A stretch of DNA of 64,000 bases from Hypericum androsaemum (Eukaryota; Streptophyta; Magnoliopsida; Malpighiales; Hypericaceae), in the NCBI GenBank assembly GCA_963995505.1, contig OZ023186.1:5084001-5148000 (forward strand). The letters are read 5' to 3'. The notes under the pieces are model-generated. The model ran no database searches. It saw nothing but the letters and a program-made list of their open reading frames with translations, and was not told where the DNA came from. Below are positions 19,828-31,504 of this stretch, piece after piece; position 1 is the stretch's first letter; each line of letters begins with the position of its first letter. Position numbers and translations under genes: made by a program.

Positions 19828-22800
19828 ATGTTGTCTGGAGTGAAGTTCATATCCCGCGATAGCCTCGATGATGTAAGATTGCTTCTACTCCCTTATATTT
19901 GCTCCTTTTGTTATTATTTTATCTTAAGTTGTGGGGTTTTTTTGTTCAAGGCTCGGGACGAGGATGATGATGGGTCTGATTCCATGACTAAGAGGAAGAA
20001 ATCTCACAGCAAAAGAGACAAGCATAGGACAAGAAAGGGGAGTTCGCACCGCAGTACTTCTTCTTCTGATGATGATATTCAGAGGATAGAGAAACGATCC
20101 CAGCGGGGTAAAAAGTGGTATTCTTCTGATGAGTACTCTTCTTCAGAAGAAGGATCAAGTGACAGCCTGAGTGGTAAGAAGAAGCAGAAGAGAAGGAAGA
20201 GTAAGAATAAAATGGATGATGTTGAGGATGTTGGTCATGAATTGAAGCACAAATCTAAAGAAAGGAGGGGCCGCCGTCATTCAAAGCGAGAATATTCTTC
20301 TCCATCTCCTTCTACTTCCGAAGATGGTGATGTTTCTGCAGAAGGTGAGATTACTGCACGTAAGGGGACTGAGGCGAACATCGATACTGTAAGGAAAGAG
20401 ATGGGTTTGGACTGGATGCTCGGGCCATCTGAAACAACTGAAAAAAAGCCAGCTGTGATTGTTCCTGAGTTGCCAGAGGAGCCCTCAGCTGATGAGGTAC
20501 TCACTTTGTCTGTTATCTTTTTTTTTCCATTTACGCTCATGTGAGCAATATTCTCTACATTAAAGTTACTATTAGCCATGCCACCAAAAAAAGAAGAATT
20601 TTATGTTAGCCAATTCGTAGCGTAATTGGCTGTTCATCTATGTACATGAGTTATGAGCTGAAAGATTCTTGCTTGTGCTTCTTCCTCTGTCAGCAAAAAA
20701 TTTGGACTTCTGCTTATGGATTTTGCATAAAACTAAGCTCTAGCTTCGAGCAGCACATTCCATATGAAAAGGGTAACTGTGTTAATTAACATACGGTCTT
20801 TGTATTATATTTGTGTCATCATTTTTCCATTGTCTTTTCAAGGGCAATGATGACTCCTAGTTTATGTTCTGAGTGTCACTTGCCCATGCACGGTTGCATG
20901 CATTTTCAATGGCACCTGCTTGCCACTTGATTCTGGCCGAGTAATAATATCATTCCCTTTGTCCAGAAAATGCCAAAGCTAAATCCAAGGGAACAAAATC
21001 TTTACTTCTAGTTCATGTTCGGAGAGCCATTTGGCCATGCACACTTGCATATTTGCAACCTGCTTTCCATTTAATTATGACCAAGTTATAATCATCATTT
21101 TCTTTCTCCAGAAAATGTTGAAGCTAAATCCAAGGGAACTGAATCCTTACTTTAAGAATGATGGTACTGGTTATCCAGTTGACGCAGAAGAGAAAACTGC
21201 TGATCGAGATAGGCTTTCTTCATCTTCTGTTGTTGGAGATGGAGGTGCAAGTTGGAGGTTAAAAGCTCTAAAGCGCGCAAAAGAGCAAGCAGCTCGAGAA
21301 GGGAGAAAGCTCGATGAGGTACTTATTGTATTTCCTTTTCCATTTGGATCCTCTCTTGTTCGATTGAATACTATATTTTCTTGTATCTGCCTATATGGAA
21401 TTTTCAGGTTGTTGGAGAAAGATGGGGCTCTGTTGGTCAGTTGGCTGTTTCTGCAGCTTATTCAGCTGCCCCAGCTCGTGCTCATTTGCATGAAATAAAG
21501 AACAGAAAGAGAGGCGTAACACAAAAAACCGAAACTTCATTAGATGGTGAAAATAAGAAAAATCTTAACCAGGTGAGGAGTTGTTAGATTAGTTTTTTCT
21601 CGTTTTGTTATTTTAAGCATAATTAAGATCCCAAGTATGTATTTTTGGTGGTCAAAATGAAGTAGCAGTTTACACGAAATATGGTTATTGTGATCAGAAT
21701 GCTGGTCGAAGCTACTCGAAAGATGTCTCTGTTCCACGTCCTGAAATGAGAGCACCGAAAGTTCATGATACGTTGTCATGGGGAAGAAGAAAAAGCAAAA
21801 GTTTGTCTGCTCCAGATGACTCAGTCATTGCTTCCGCAGCTTTAAGCATAAATAAGTTTTCTGATGATGGAAGCTTCATGAGTGGCTTTCTGAATCAAAA
21901 AAATGTTAACTCTGGAGAGGTTGCTGATTCCAGTCGGGACCATGGCAAAACTTCAGATTCAAAAGCGATTCCATGTACAGAGAATGTAATATCTGAAGCT
22001 AGTACACCTGTCGAGCAACAAATGAGTGCAAATCAGTTGGCAGCTAAGGCATTGCAGCTCCGCCTGAAAGGAAAGCATGAAGAAGCTGAAAAGCTCATGG
22101 TAATATGAAATCTTCGCTTGCTTCCTGGGTTCCTCAATCTTATCTTGAAATTAGGATGTAGCTCTTAACTTACTGTAAGGTTTCTGCAGCTTTGGATAGG
22201 CTGGAAAAATATCTGGTTAAAACTCTTCTTTTTTTTTTGGAAGCATTCTTCCGGCACATGATGAAGAAAACAGCTTTGACTTATACAATGAATATAGGTG
22301 AATAGGCTTGGAATCATACATCGGCATTATTCTGGAGTAACTGAAGGGTGTAAGTTTAGGGGTCATAAGCATGAAAGTTCTATACAGGACCTCTTGGTGA
22401 TACATTCTCGGGGTTTCTCAATCAAGGTGCAATGGATAGATTCTTTTGTTACTGTAGATAGTCATTGTTTGACCACCAAATTTGTCTTGTTTTTATGAGC
22501 ATTTGGTTTGTTTGGCTTCATTCTTTTCTTAAATTTAATTAGCATTGGAACTCATTTTTTCAAATGAGCATTGGTACAGAAACCAAAGCATGCTATTTTT
22601 GTCTTGAATGTATGGATGGCCATTTGTTGATTTTATGCTTTCCTGGACCAAGATGTACTAGATACTTGGAATGCGTGCATTTCTATGTTATCTTTCAATC
22701 TTGAATAGACGGTGATCATAATTTTGTAGTTCGCTTCTTTAGGATGTGAAACTTATACATCTTATTTCCTTGCTTCGGTTGGTTGCTGGAATCATTGAAG

Positions 22801-24993
22801 AAGTGTGTATTTTTAGTGTACGTTACACTTCCACGCTTCTGACATTTCCTCTTTGCTTTCCTCGATATTTTTGCTGACCAACCATGGGTGACTCTTCTTT
22901 GGCTTATACAAATACTTAATCTTGGCTTTGTTCCACAGCAGGAAGCTGCAAATGCAAAGGTGATGCAGGCTGCTGGAAAAATTTCAAGTAAAGAGCGTAT
23001 GGTTGGAAGAAGGTAATTTGCATCTTTCCGTTCCTCTTTTGAAATATTTCACTTGTTTTTTAATCTCTTTGTTGTTTTAATGTTAATTTACATTAGGGCG
23101 CTATTTCTGATAGCCTAACTTAAGAACTTTCATGAAAGATTTTTTTTATTGTTATACTTGGATGGATAAGACATCTATTTGAATCACAATCTTATATTGG
23201 TCAGTATTTTTATGCATTCTCCTCATGGTGAATGTCTTTGCCTATTATTCGATTCCTCCAGGCCATGAAAAGGGTTGATTATTAACTGCCACCTGATCTT
23301 TTCCTTGCAAAATGCACGACATTTTATAAGATTTTACAACAATGTAGATTACTATGCTGAACTACTTTTTTTCTCTCATGCTTCCATGGCAGACAAGTAA
23401 TTCAAAGTGTATCAACGCGCAAAATGGAGGATGATGCAGATAGAAATTTAGCCAAAACGATAGTACAAAATAGAAAATACAGTTCAGCTAGTCAGGCAGA
23501 CGATGAATATGACTATGAACTTGCTCCGAGCAAAAAATCTCTGAAGAAGAGTGCAGCCGGTGGTCATAAAGCATCTGACCGGGGCAGTAATCAACAACGC
23601 TTCCTGACCCAGCCAGAGAGATGCATTTTCTGTTTTGAAAACCCCAACAGACCAAAACATTTGGTGGTGTCAATAGCAAACTTCACTTACTTGATGCTAC
23701 CACAACAGCAATCTCTTGTGCCGGGGCACTGCTGCATCCTACCATTACAGGTAAACATTTCATAACCTCATTGAAGACTATTATTTACAACTGGTTTGTT
23801 CTTTTGTAGACACCACCATCTGCCATTAGAGAAATTTGGTTCTAGTCATATTATATTGTTCTTGTTTTTTTCAAAAGAAACCCATATTCTACTTTGTTTA
23901 GTTCTGTAGTCTAATAGCCGTCTTTTCTTCTCTACAGCATGAATCAGCCACAAGGTCTGTTGACAATAATGTGTGGCAAGAAATCCGTAACTTCAAGAAA
24001 TGCCTCATAATGATGTTTGCGCAGCAAGAAAAGGAGGTGGTGTTTCTTGAAACGGTAGTTGAGCTAGCAAAACAACGCCGTCATTGCTTGGTTGAGTGCA
24101 TTCCTTTGCCTCGTGAAATTGCTAAAGAAGCCCCTCTCTATTTTAAAAAGGTTGGTTTTCTTTCTCTTCCCTTTTTAATAAGGTTTCCTTTTCTATTATT
24201 TACATGTCACATATTTTGATGCTTTGTCTTCGAAAAATAGTCTACGACGCATGAGAATGCAGTCTCTTCCTGATTCAGTAGTTCAGTAAAGCATGAAAAA
24301 CTAAGCTTTTTAGAGCATGAAAAACTTAGTTGACGTACTATGGAGTTACAGATGCAGTCATGGCGACGCTCGAGTATAACTTTGGAACTTTTCTTAAGCA
24401 GGAAGTTAGTCATGCATATGTTTGATCACTTAGTTTTCTTTTTCCCCCGAGGATGAAAAGTATGATGACACTTTTGGTTGAAAGTAAAACTGCTGTTGTG
24501 TGATTTGTCTGTTAAGCATTCACTTTGATTATACCTGAAACATTTTCGGGAAACATCCAAATCAGCATTATACACGACTGTACCAGAAACATTATTCAAA
24601 GAGGTGAAAATGCGTGTTAACGAGCTCATTTGTGTAATTTCAATGTGGTATAATCTGTTTCAGGCCATTGATGAGGCTGAAGATGAATGGAGTCAGCATA
24701 ATGCAAAGAAGCTCATCGATACAAGCGAGAAGGGGCTACGTGGTTCGATTCCCAAGGATTTTCCTTACTTCCATGTTGAATTCGGTCTGAACAAAGGGTT
24801 TGTTCATGTCATTGACGATGAGACCCAGTTCAATACTAGCCTGGGTCTCAATGTCATCAGGGGCATGTTGCGTCTGCCAGAGGAGGACATGTACCGGAGT
24901 CGGAGGCGTGAATCAGTTGAAACACAGAAACTAGCAGTTACCAACTTTTTGCGAGATTGGGAATCTTTTGACTGGACAAAACAGCTCGACTAA
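19828..24993 (+). CDS. CWF19L2: CWF19-like protein 2 (CwfJ family), spliceosome-associated
   Basis: Nine exons with matching phases give 779 residues: 19828-19872, 19951-20496, 21112-21318, 21408-21572, 21698-22099, 22939-23012, 23393-23750, 23938-24150 and 24664-24993. The start MLSGVKFISRDSLDD is followed by a Lys/Arg/Ser-rich low-complexity region (residues ~16-180) as in splicing factors. A conserved WGSVGQLAVSAAYSAAPARAH motif lies near 270. The C-terminal half carries CwfJ_C_1 (from PERCIFCFENPNRPKHLVVS, near 540) with the HIT-like PGHCCILPLQH. CwfJ_C_2 follows (DFPYFHVEFG, ~690-779). Family members act with late spliceosomes, and the related debranching cofactor Drn1/Cwf19 assists lariat turnover. 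A nuclear role is inferred. Intron 2 contains a duplicated copy of the exon 3 acceptor. Confidence 0.92.
20857..21151 (+). repeat. tandem duplication covering an intron end and exon start
   Basis: Copy 1 (about 20857-21002) and copy 2 (about 21008-21151) each contain a ctag..atgttc start, a catgca..ttgcat block, a pyrimidine tract, an AG acceptor, and aaaatg..aagctaaatccaagggaa. The true acceptor is AG 21110-21111. The decayed upstream acceptor is AG 20965-20966, whose 'exon' hits an in-frame TAG 14 codons later. Confidence 0.85.
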
Positions 24994-25867
24994 CTCGCAG
25001 CCATGCATGTCTCAGCTGCTAGAGTATTTTCGAATGCAGATTCTTCTCATGGCAGGTAAAAACCGCGGTATTATATCCAGCATTGTGGATGCTTTATTGT
25101 CGCCTGTTTGAACTGCTTTTCGATTTGGTCATTCAGAAAGTGTTGAAGACTACACGAACTTTGAATTCGATAATTTACTCCAATTGTTGGTGGCTTATGC
25201 TGGACATCTTCATATGACATGTAGAGGGATGAAGATTCAAGGACTGCAAATTACCTTCTGCACTTATTCTCTACCATCATTGGAAATTCGCAACAAAGAG
25301 GCAGCGTATCATCTCTTCTGCTGCACAACAAGGCTCATTTTTTACTACTAAATGTCTTCGTTATGTTTGTAATATTAAAAAAAAATTAATTTATCGAAAA
25401 GGAGAGAGAGTACCGAAATAAGTCCATGAGCTTTAAAGTGGGTGACCGTGGAAATGGTCAACTTTGAACCTGATATCATCAAAATTGTCCCAATAGGGAA
25501 CTGGCAATTTACATGGAATGTAGGTAGGGGTCAAAACTAGTTTCAATCAGTTCCACCTCTTTGCATTTACCTCTTCTGAACCGACTCCATAACTTTTAAC
25601 TGAATAACTATGTCTTCACCACGCCTGACAGTTGTGGAGCGGCTACGGCGCTGAAAACACCTCCCCGGCTGACGGTAGTGAAGGTTGGCAAAGTGCGCCA
25701 TCTTCGATCCGATGTCCTGAATTCCGGAATCAACCATGTTTCCAAAGTTAGATGCTCTACCTATTTACAGCCGATTGACAAGCCCCACACATGACGGACC
25801 ATTAGCACTCGAGGGTAGAGGAGGTTGACGGAAGCAGATGGAATTTCCCCACCGAACCTCCATTTTT
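24994..25867. other. 3' flanks of two convergent genes
   Basis: The plus-strand CWF19L2 gene ends at 24993 and the minus-strand O-fucosyltransferase gene ends at 25868. The ~870 bp between must hold both 3' UTRs. No other feature was recognised. Confidence 0.5.
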
Positions 25868-28800
25868 CTAGTCAGACAGAACTTCATCCGGCTCAGGTTC
25901 AGTAGAGGTGAATCCATCATAATCCAAATATTCACCAAACGAACCGATATCTTCAGTACTATCCTGGTCCCCGTCATCATCTGGATCAGGCACATCATTG
26001 TCATCGTCGAAATTTTGGTCATCGTTCAGAGCACCTCCTGTACTGTTGTAACCCTTAACGTTGTTTACCGGGCTGGAATCTTTTTTCGCCTTGGCCTCAG
26101 AATCTTCACAAATGCAAGTGTGAGGATTCTCATGAAATTCTCCTCTGCCAGGCCTCACTTCCTTTGGCTCCCCCATGAAGCCCCTTTGATAGGAACGGAC
26201 TTTTGAGGCAAATCCTTCCCATGTCATGTTGCTTTGGTCCAAGAACAATCGATATAATTTTTTAGCATTGGGACGGATGGTCGGTTTATGCCCAAAGTAT
26301 CTTCTGCAATGGAAGAAGCATCAGAAGCTGGTCATTGATCAATGATAACAGAACAAGATGCCGATGAAAAAAAAAGTGGTTACCTTCGTCCAGCCAATAT
26401 TCTCGCCATGTTACCATTGTTGTTGGTGACAAATACGTCACTTTCATCACACACAATAAAGTCGAGTGCAGCCATTCGAGAAGAGAAGGTGGAGAATGGT
26501 TTCAGCTCTTTTTTGCTTGCTAGAGTCTCTTTGGTATGGAAGTTAGGGAACAGAGCTTTCAAGGGTGCCAGTGTCTCTTCCCCTCGGTATACTTCTCCTG
26601 ATGCAACATAAATGTGGACATCCCTGCCATAGCCCAAGGCTCTCAACATGAGACCAACTTCTTTCGGAGTAAGTGGACATTTCCCATGCCTCCTCTCCTT
26701 GTCAGGGTTACTTATCTGCAATCAACAAGTGCTAACTTTTGTGAGCTATATCTCCCCTCTTCTGATGCAGGCTTAGATATTACACACAATGAATTGGAAA
26801 CAGGTCAAAGATTAACTTTTCATAATTTTCTAATTTGTCTACAGCACATAATTTGTTGCAATGGACGGGTTTGCAGAAGTTTAACAACCACCATACAACC
26901 ACAGAAGCTCAACCATAAAAATTCAAGTCAAGAATTCAGACACAAAGTCACAACCACGACAGAGCAGTAGCCATGATCTTACATGTAAATTTTTCCACCT
27001 CTTTCTTATGGCACCCAAATCTCTTCTCTCCTGGTCACCTCCCCCATAGTAACAGCCTGAGAATGCCAACATGTCAGGTTCAAACCTGTATTAAGAGCAC
27101 ATGATTGTATCAGACTACGTGTCATCCGTGCATCTGGACTGACATGGTAAGGCATTCCACTTTTACAGAACTCATCTAGCTTACCAGCAGCCATGTTTAA
27201 AGTTACAAGCAAAAGACCAAAATAATTTAAAAATGTCCGCTTAATCCAATGAAAGATCTAACAGCTTACGGAGAAGAAACAATAGGCAGAATATAGACAC
27301 TGTAAACAATAGATCGTCTCCCCACAGCTCTTGAGCAATTGAAACGTAATCTGAGTACCTCAAGTGCAAAGCTATGAAATGTTTGCTGTTCACTCTCATA
27401 CGGTGAACCAATTTCTCACCCATTACACGAATGGGATCAGTGAACTTCAAAGCATGATAATTAACTCTGCATCTCAACTTTTGCAATTGTGCATCCAGCT
27501 TGTTTGCGAGTCTATAATCAAACTTGGAGAGTTGAATTGCCTGCCACAGAATCAAGAATAAGAGTTCCAGATATTATTTAACCCACTATGTACGGACTTC
27601 ATGTCAAGTATGTGAGCTGGATTTACATATGATTCAGCAGTTATGCATTGATATCAACAAGAACAAAATATATATTTTCAAAGTAAGAAACTCTTCTGCA
27701 CAAGGTTGTAACGATTAAAGATATAGTTGGATGGTGTATCCGAGGCAGAGTTATTAGGTTACTCTTTCAGGACTGGAAATGAATGCTCAAAGCAGCAGGA
27801 AGCTCACTAGGAGAAGCATCAGGTGGAGTTAGTTTCAGAAACAAACAATAAATATCTGAAACTAATTCAAGTGTTTCGATATGATGCAAGGACCCTTGAT
27901 GAACAATATTACATTCCTTTTTCTTACTGAGAACAACTGTTTCTCAATGAGGTTTACCGAAGAAATGAAAACCGAATTATAGTTTTTCTAAAGTCATGTC
28001 TGCCCTCACACTGGCGAAAAGTGTAATTAGAAAATTAGAAATTACGCGGAAAAAAAAGTAGTAGTAGATTGCCATAAGTGATTTTCAGGGAAGAAAAAGA
28101 AAATAATTCACAGGGAACTTGTAAACTTACATGCCTTTTCAAGAGAACAGGTAATACACGACTCAGATAGCATCTCTCACTACATTTCCTGGGAACACGC
28201 ATTGAGTGTGTCGTCCAAACTTTTCCTCCCCTCCGAGGTAGCTCTTTTATGATCTTGACATCAGTTTTCAGGGAAGATATATACCAATCAACATCAAAAA
28301 TTTCAGAAAATGAACTGCAAAGACAGTAAAAATAACTATCAGTTGCAGTTGTAGGTAAAAAGAACATGCTGGAAAAGAGATATAATAGTAATTAATGATT
28401 CATAATAAAAAAATTGGACAAAAGAAGCAATTATGCTGCTGCTTCAAACAACCTTGCATCCTTCCAAAATGACTTCTGGTCTAACTTTGGCACAACTAGT
28501 GTTGCATTCAGAATGCGAGCAGCAACAACAGCATCTGTTATCTGAAAAAGGAACAATACCTTAACCCTGTACGGAATGATCGAAAGTATAATCTACTACT
28601 TTTTAATAGTGCAAAAAGAACACTGCTCCTGAAAGCAACAAAAGATGGAAACCCAAGAAGAACAGAAGCTAATTGTTTGCTATACTTGTAGGCAATTACA
28701 ACCTTCAATTAGCTTCATCTAAAAGAAACAAGATTCGGGTCCAAAGTAGTCAATACATAACTAATATGATCAATTTTTTGCAAGATATTGGCAGCTACGA

Positions 28801-30136
28801 GAATAGTATACCTTAATATTTCCCGTCAGAAACTTCTCATGTCTAAGATAACAAACACTTTCTACCAATTTATCAATCAAGAATGCAGCTATTGACTCTA
28901 AGATGTTGCCACACTGTTCAGAGAAGAAAAAAAACTAGATGTGCTATTTTATGAAGCCGCCATCCATCTTTTTTGGGATGAACTGAAAAGTTGAAGAGCA
29001 TAACACAAAGATGGAAACTAAAGTCAGAGTCTATATGTCCTCTTCACCAAAGTTAACTAGAAACAGGCACAGATGCGAAGATGCAAACTACATACAGGTT
29101 GAATTTTCCCCAATGTAGATGAACAATAAGGGGTTAGAGCAGGTGTCAGTTTAACATAGACCACATCCAGAGTATTGGAAGCAAAAAGTTGTCCATGTTT
29201 CTAATGCTTATCATGACAATAACGACCAACACCAAAAGAACAGGTCATAAATCTCGTGATCCCAATAACTGAAAAGGAGGCAAGGAAGATACCCCGGTCC
29301 TTTGTTGATTCAAGCCTCCGCTGGCAGCTATCAGCAAGTACCGATTGGGGCGTGTTACAGCTTCAGCTTCTGCAAAAAATTCACATTCGTTCAACGTCAG
29401 CAAACTCAAAAGAAAAAGTCTACAAGTAGATCAAGATGACCTAGAGAACGATTTCCATGTACACGCATGGCTCTTTTTACTCGCATCACTACAATGGCAA
29501 GGAATCGGGTGGGAACGTACTCAGAAACTTAGAACTCGGTTCGCTGCACCCGAAGAAGTGCTTCGAGTTTCGGGAGCTCCATATGTCACGATCAAATCTC
29601 CCACCCGCGCTCTGAGCACAGTAAACAACGTACAAGAATGGAAAACATAATATTATTAAAAAATAAAAAAGAGGGAAACACTTGAAGAGAACCCTAACCG
29701 GTACACGCAATAGACAAATCGTTCAAGAATAATAAAATTTTATTAAAAAACCAAAATAGAGCAAAAAAAACCCTAACCGGCACATGGAAACCCGGCGGCC
29801 CAGTCAAACCACCAGCGCCAGCTCTAGCCACCGCCTCCGCCTCATTCCGCGACTAAAAAAAGAACTACCAGTTCAATTAGCATTTTTCTTTTCCTCTTTA
29901 AAAAATATTTTTAAAAAATTAACAGAGAGAGAGAGAGAGAGAGGGAGAGTTACGGTTAAGTGTTTGCGAAGGTGGACGGGGTGATCGGAGTGGAGGGGGG
30001 AGGGGGCGAGGAGTGATAGGAGGCCGAAGAAGAGGAGGAGCGCGCCGGACGCGGCGGAGATTAGAGGGAGCAGCGACCTGACGCGGCTGTAGAAGTAGCT
30101 GCCGCCGCCGTGGTGGTGGCGCCGGGGCCTTGCCAT
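25868..30136 (-). CDS. GDP-fucose protein O-fucosyltransferase family protein (plant DUF246 type)
   Basis: Nine minus-strand exons give 558 residues: 30136-29954, 29611-29521, 29369-29293, 28541-28453, 28314-28131, 27540-27359, 27085-26983, 26715-26384 and 26303-25868. The N-terminus has Arg/His then a hydrophobic anchor (~residues 22-44), as expected of a Golgi type II protein. Family motifs follow: SGGLNQQRTG near 110, ATLVVPKLD near 130, HFIALHLRFEPDMLAFSGCYYGGG near 260-285, YVASGEVYRG near 335, and SRMAALDFIVCDESDVFVTNNNGNMA near 380 with the ARILAGRRRYFGHKP continuation. The tail is acidic (Asp/Glu-rich) and ends EVLSD, as I recall for ESMERALDA1-type members. Members are implicated in cell-wall/adhesion functions. 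The acceptor substrate is unknown. Confidence 0.92.
28812..28913 (-). other. possible 102-nt cassette exon in intron 3 of the O-fucosyltransferase gene
   Basis: On the minus strand, a pyrimidine tract and gaacag acceptor precede 102 nt (34 codons) with no stop. These are followed by attaag|gtatac, a good donor. The flanking introns are phase 0, so inclusion would keep the frame. It would insert 34 residues (beginning CGNILESIAAF) directly after NQQRTG. I know of no family member with such an insertion. Confidence 0.3.
29925..29944. repeat. (GA)n microsatellite in intron 1
   Basis: A run of ga dinucleotides just downstream (minus strand) of the exon 1 donor of the O-fucosyltransferase gene. 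On the coding strand it is a CT tract. Confidence 0.9.
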
Positions 30137-31504
30137 TGCCCTACTACCACCAGTACAAATCGACGAGAGAGAGAGACCCGGTGATCCGGCAGCTGTGGAA
30201 ATGCGAGTGGGAATAGTAATTGGATATTATGGGTTTATATACTTTATACACAAGGTGCCATCATCGGAGCGCTAATGTATCAGATTAAACGCGTTTAGAC
30301 GAGAATAATATTAGGGTCAGTGATTTTTTGAGGTTTTTTTTTGTTGTACTTCTCTTTAAATTTTAAGTATGAGTGATGAGTGATTTTTAAAGTAAATTTT
30401 ATTAAAATAAGAAAATATGTGAACAATGTACTCTTACAAATGACCTACCCCAGATGAAACCCCAACCTAAACTCGAATTAAATCAAGATTCTTTCTGTGG
30501 AGGTTGCAACTACAAATTCAGTAAAATTTTATTACGGTGAAACTCCGAGAAAAAAATAGTACTAAGGAAAAAGCGACATGTTGGTGTTGCTATACATAAT
30601 CCCGTATTCCAAATGAAACTTCTGGTATACTTTATACTCAAATGCAAGATTAGTCGTTTGAATACGTGTCCGGATATAGATATTATCAATTTAAAAACTT
30701 CATATACCAGAAGTAGTCACCTGGAGTAAGTGGGGAAGTCAGAGTCAGTGAGCTGGCCTATTACGGTTTTTAGCTTCTTTTTCTAGGTAGTGGAACTGGC
30801 CGACTGATTGTTTTATATCTCTGATCCATGAGCCATCCCTTTCCCCTTTTTTGGTGGAAAAAGCCATCCTTTCCTTTATATTGTTGCTCATCATTACAAC
30901 TAGGAATATAAAGAAAAAATGGAAATTGATGATTTAGCCAGATCTAGATTCGATGGACCAACAGCAACTACTTGTTTATTTTGTTAAGATCCCAGATATG
31001 GATCTCACCCCATCCTTTTCTTGGATTTCATTTAAAATTATACAAAACTGTTGAACCCTGTTGATGATGGCAAGGATATAACTCAATTTTTGAAAAGATG
31101 GTCCGGGATCTGGATCTTTTTTCATTCAAGACACAAAACAAAACGAAATTTTACTCACTGTCTACTTTTTTAACAGGGGGTGAATTCTTACAACAGCAGC
31201 AAAAAAACTTATCTCCCGGTACACTATTTAATGGCTAATTAATGTTAATTGCACCATGTTTGGTGACGTTTTTAATTATTTTTGGTGACATAGGCGGTCG
31301 ATATGGACCCGGATGTACCGTCTCGCAACGGAAGCGGCGACATAATAGTACAGCACATACAGCTTTTTCGTACGATGTATGTACAGGTGGAGTATTAATT
31401 CATGGCGGAGAAAAACAGAGCAAGAGTGAAGGCTAAAAATTTTGTATCTTCATAAACTAGAGTAGATTTGCACTACATCCTGCCCAAGAGAGCCTAAACT
31501 GCTT
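30137..31504. other. intergenic: promoter side of the O-fucosyltransferase gene
   Basis: No gene is seen. On the minus strand a TATA-like gtgtataaagtatataaac lies at about 30232-30252, roughly 100 bp upstream of the ATG. A short inverted pair (cttctggtata at 30618, tataccagaag at 30703) may be a small foldback. The 3' UTR of the large AAA gene occupies the right side. Confidence 0.45.
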
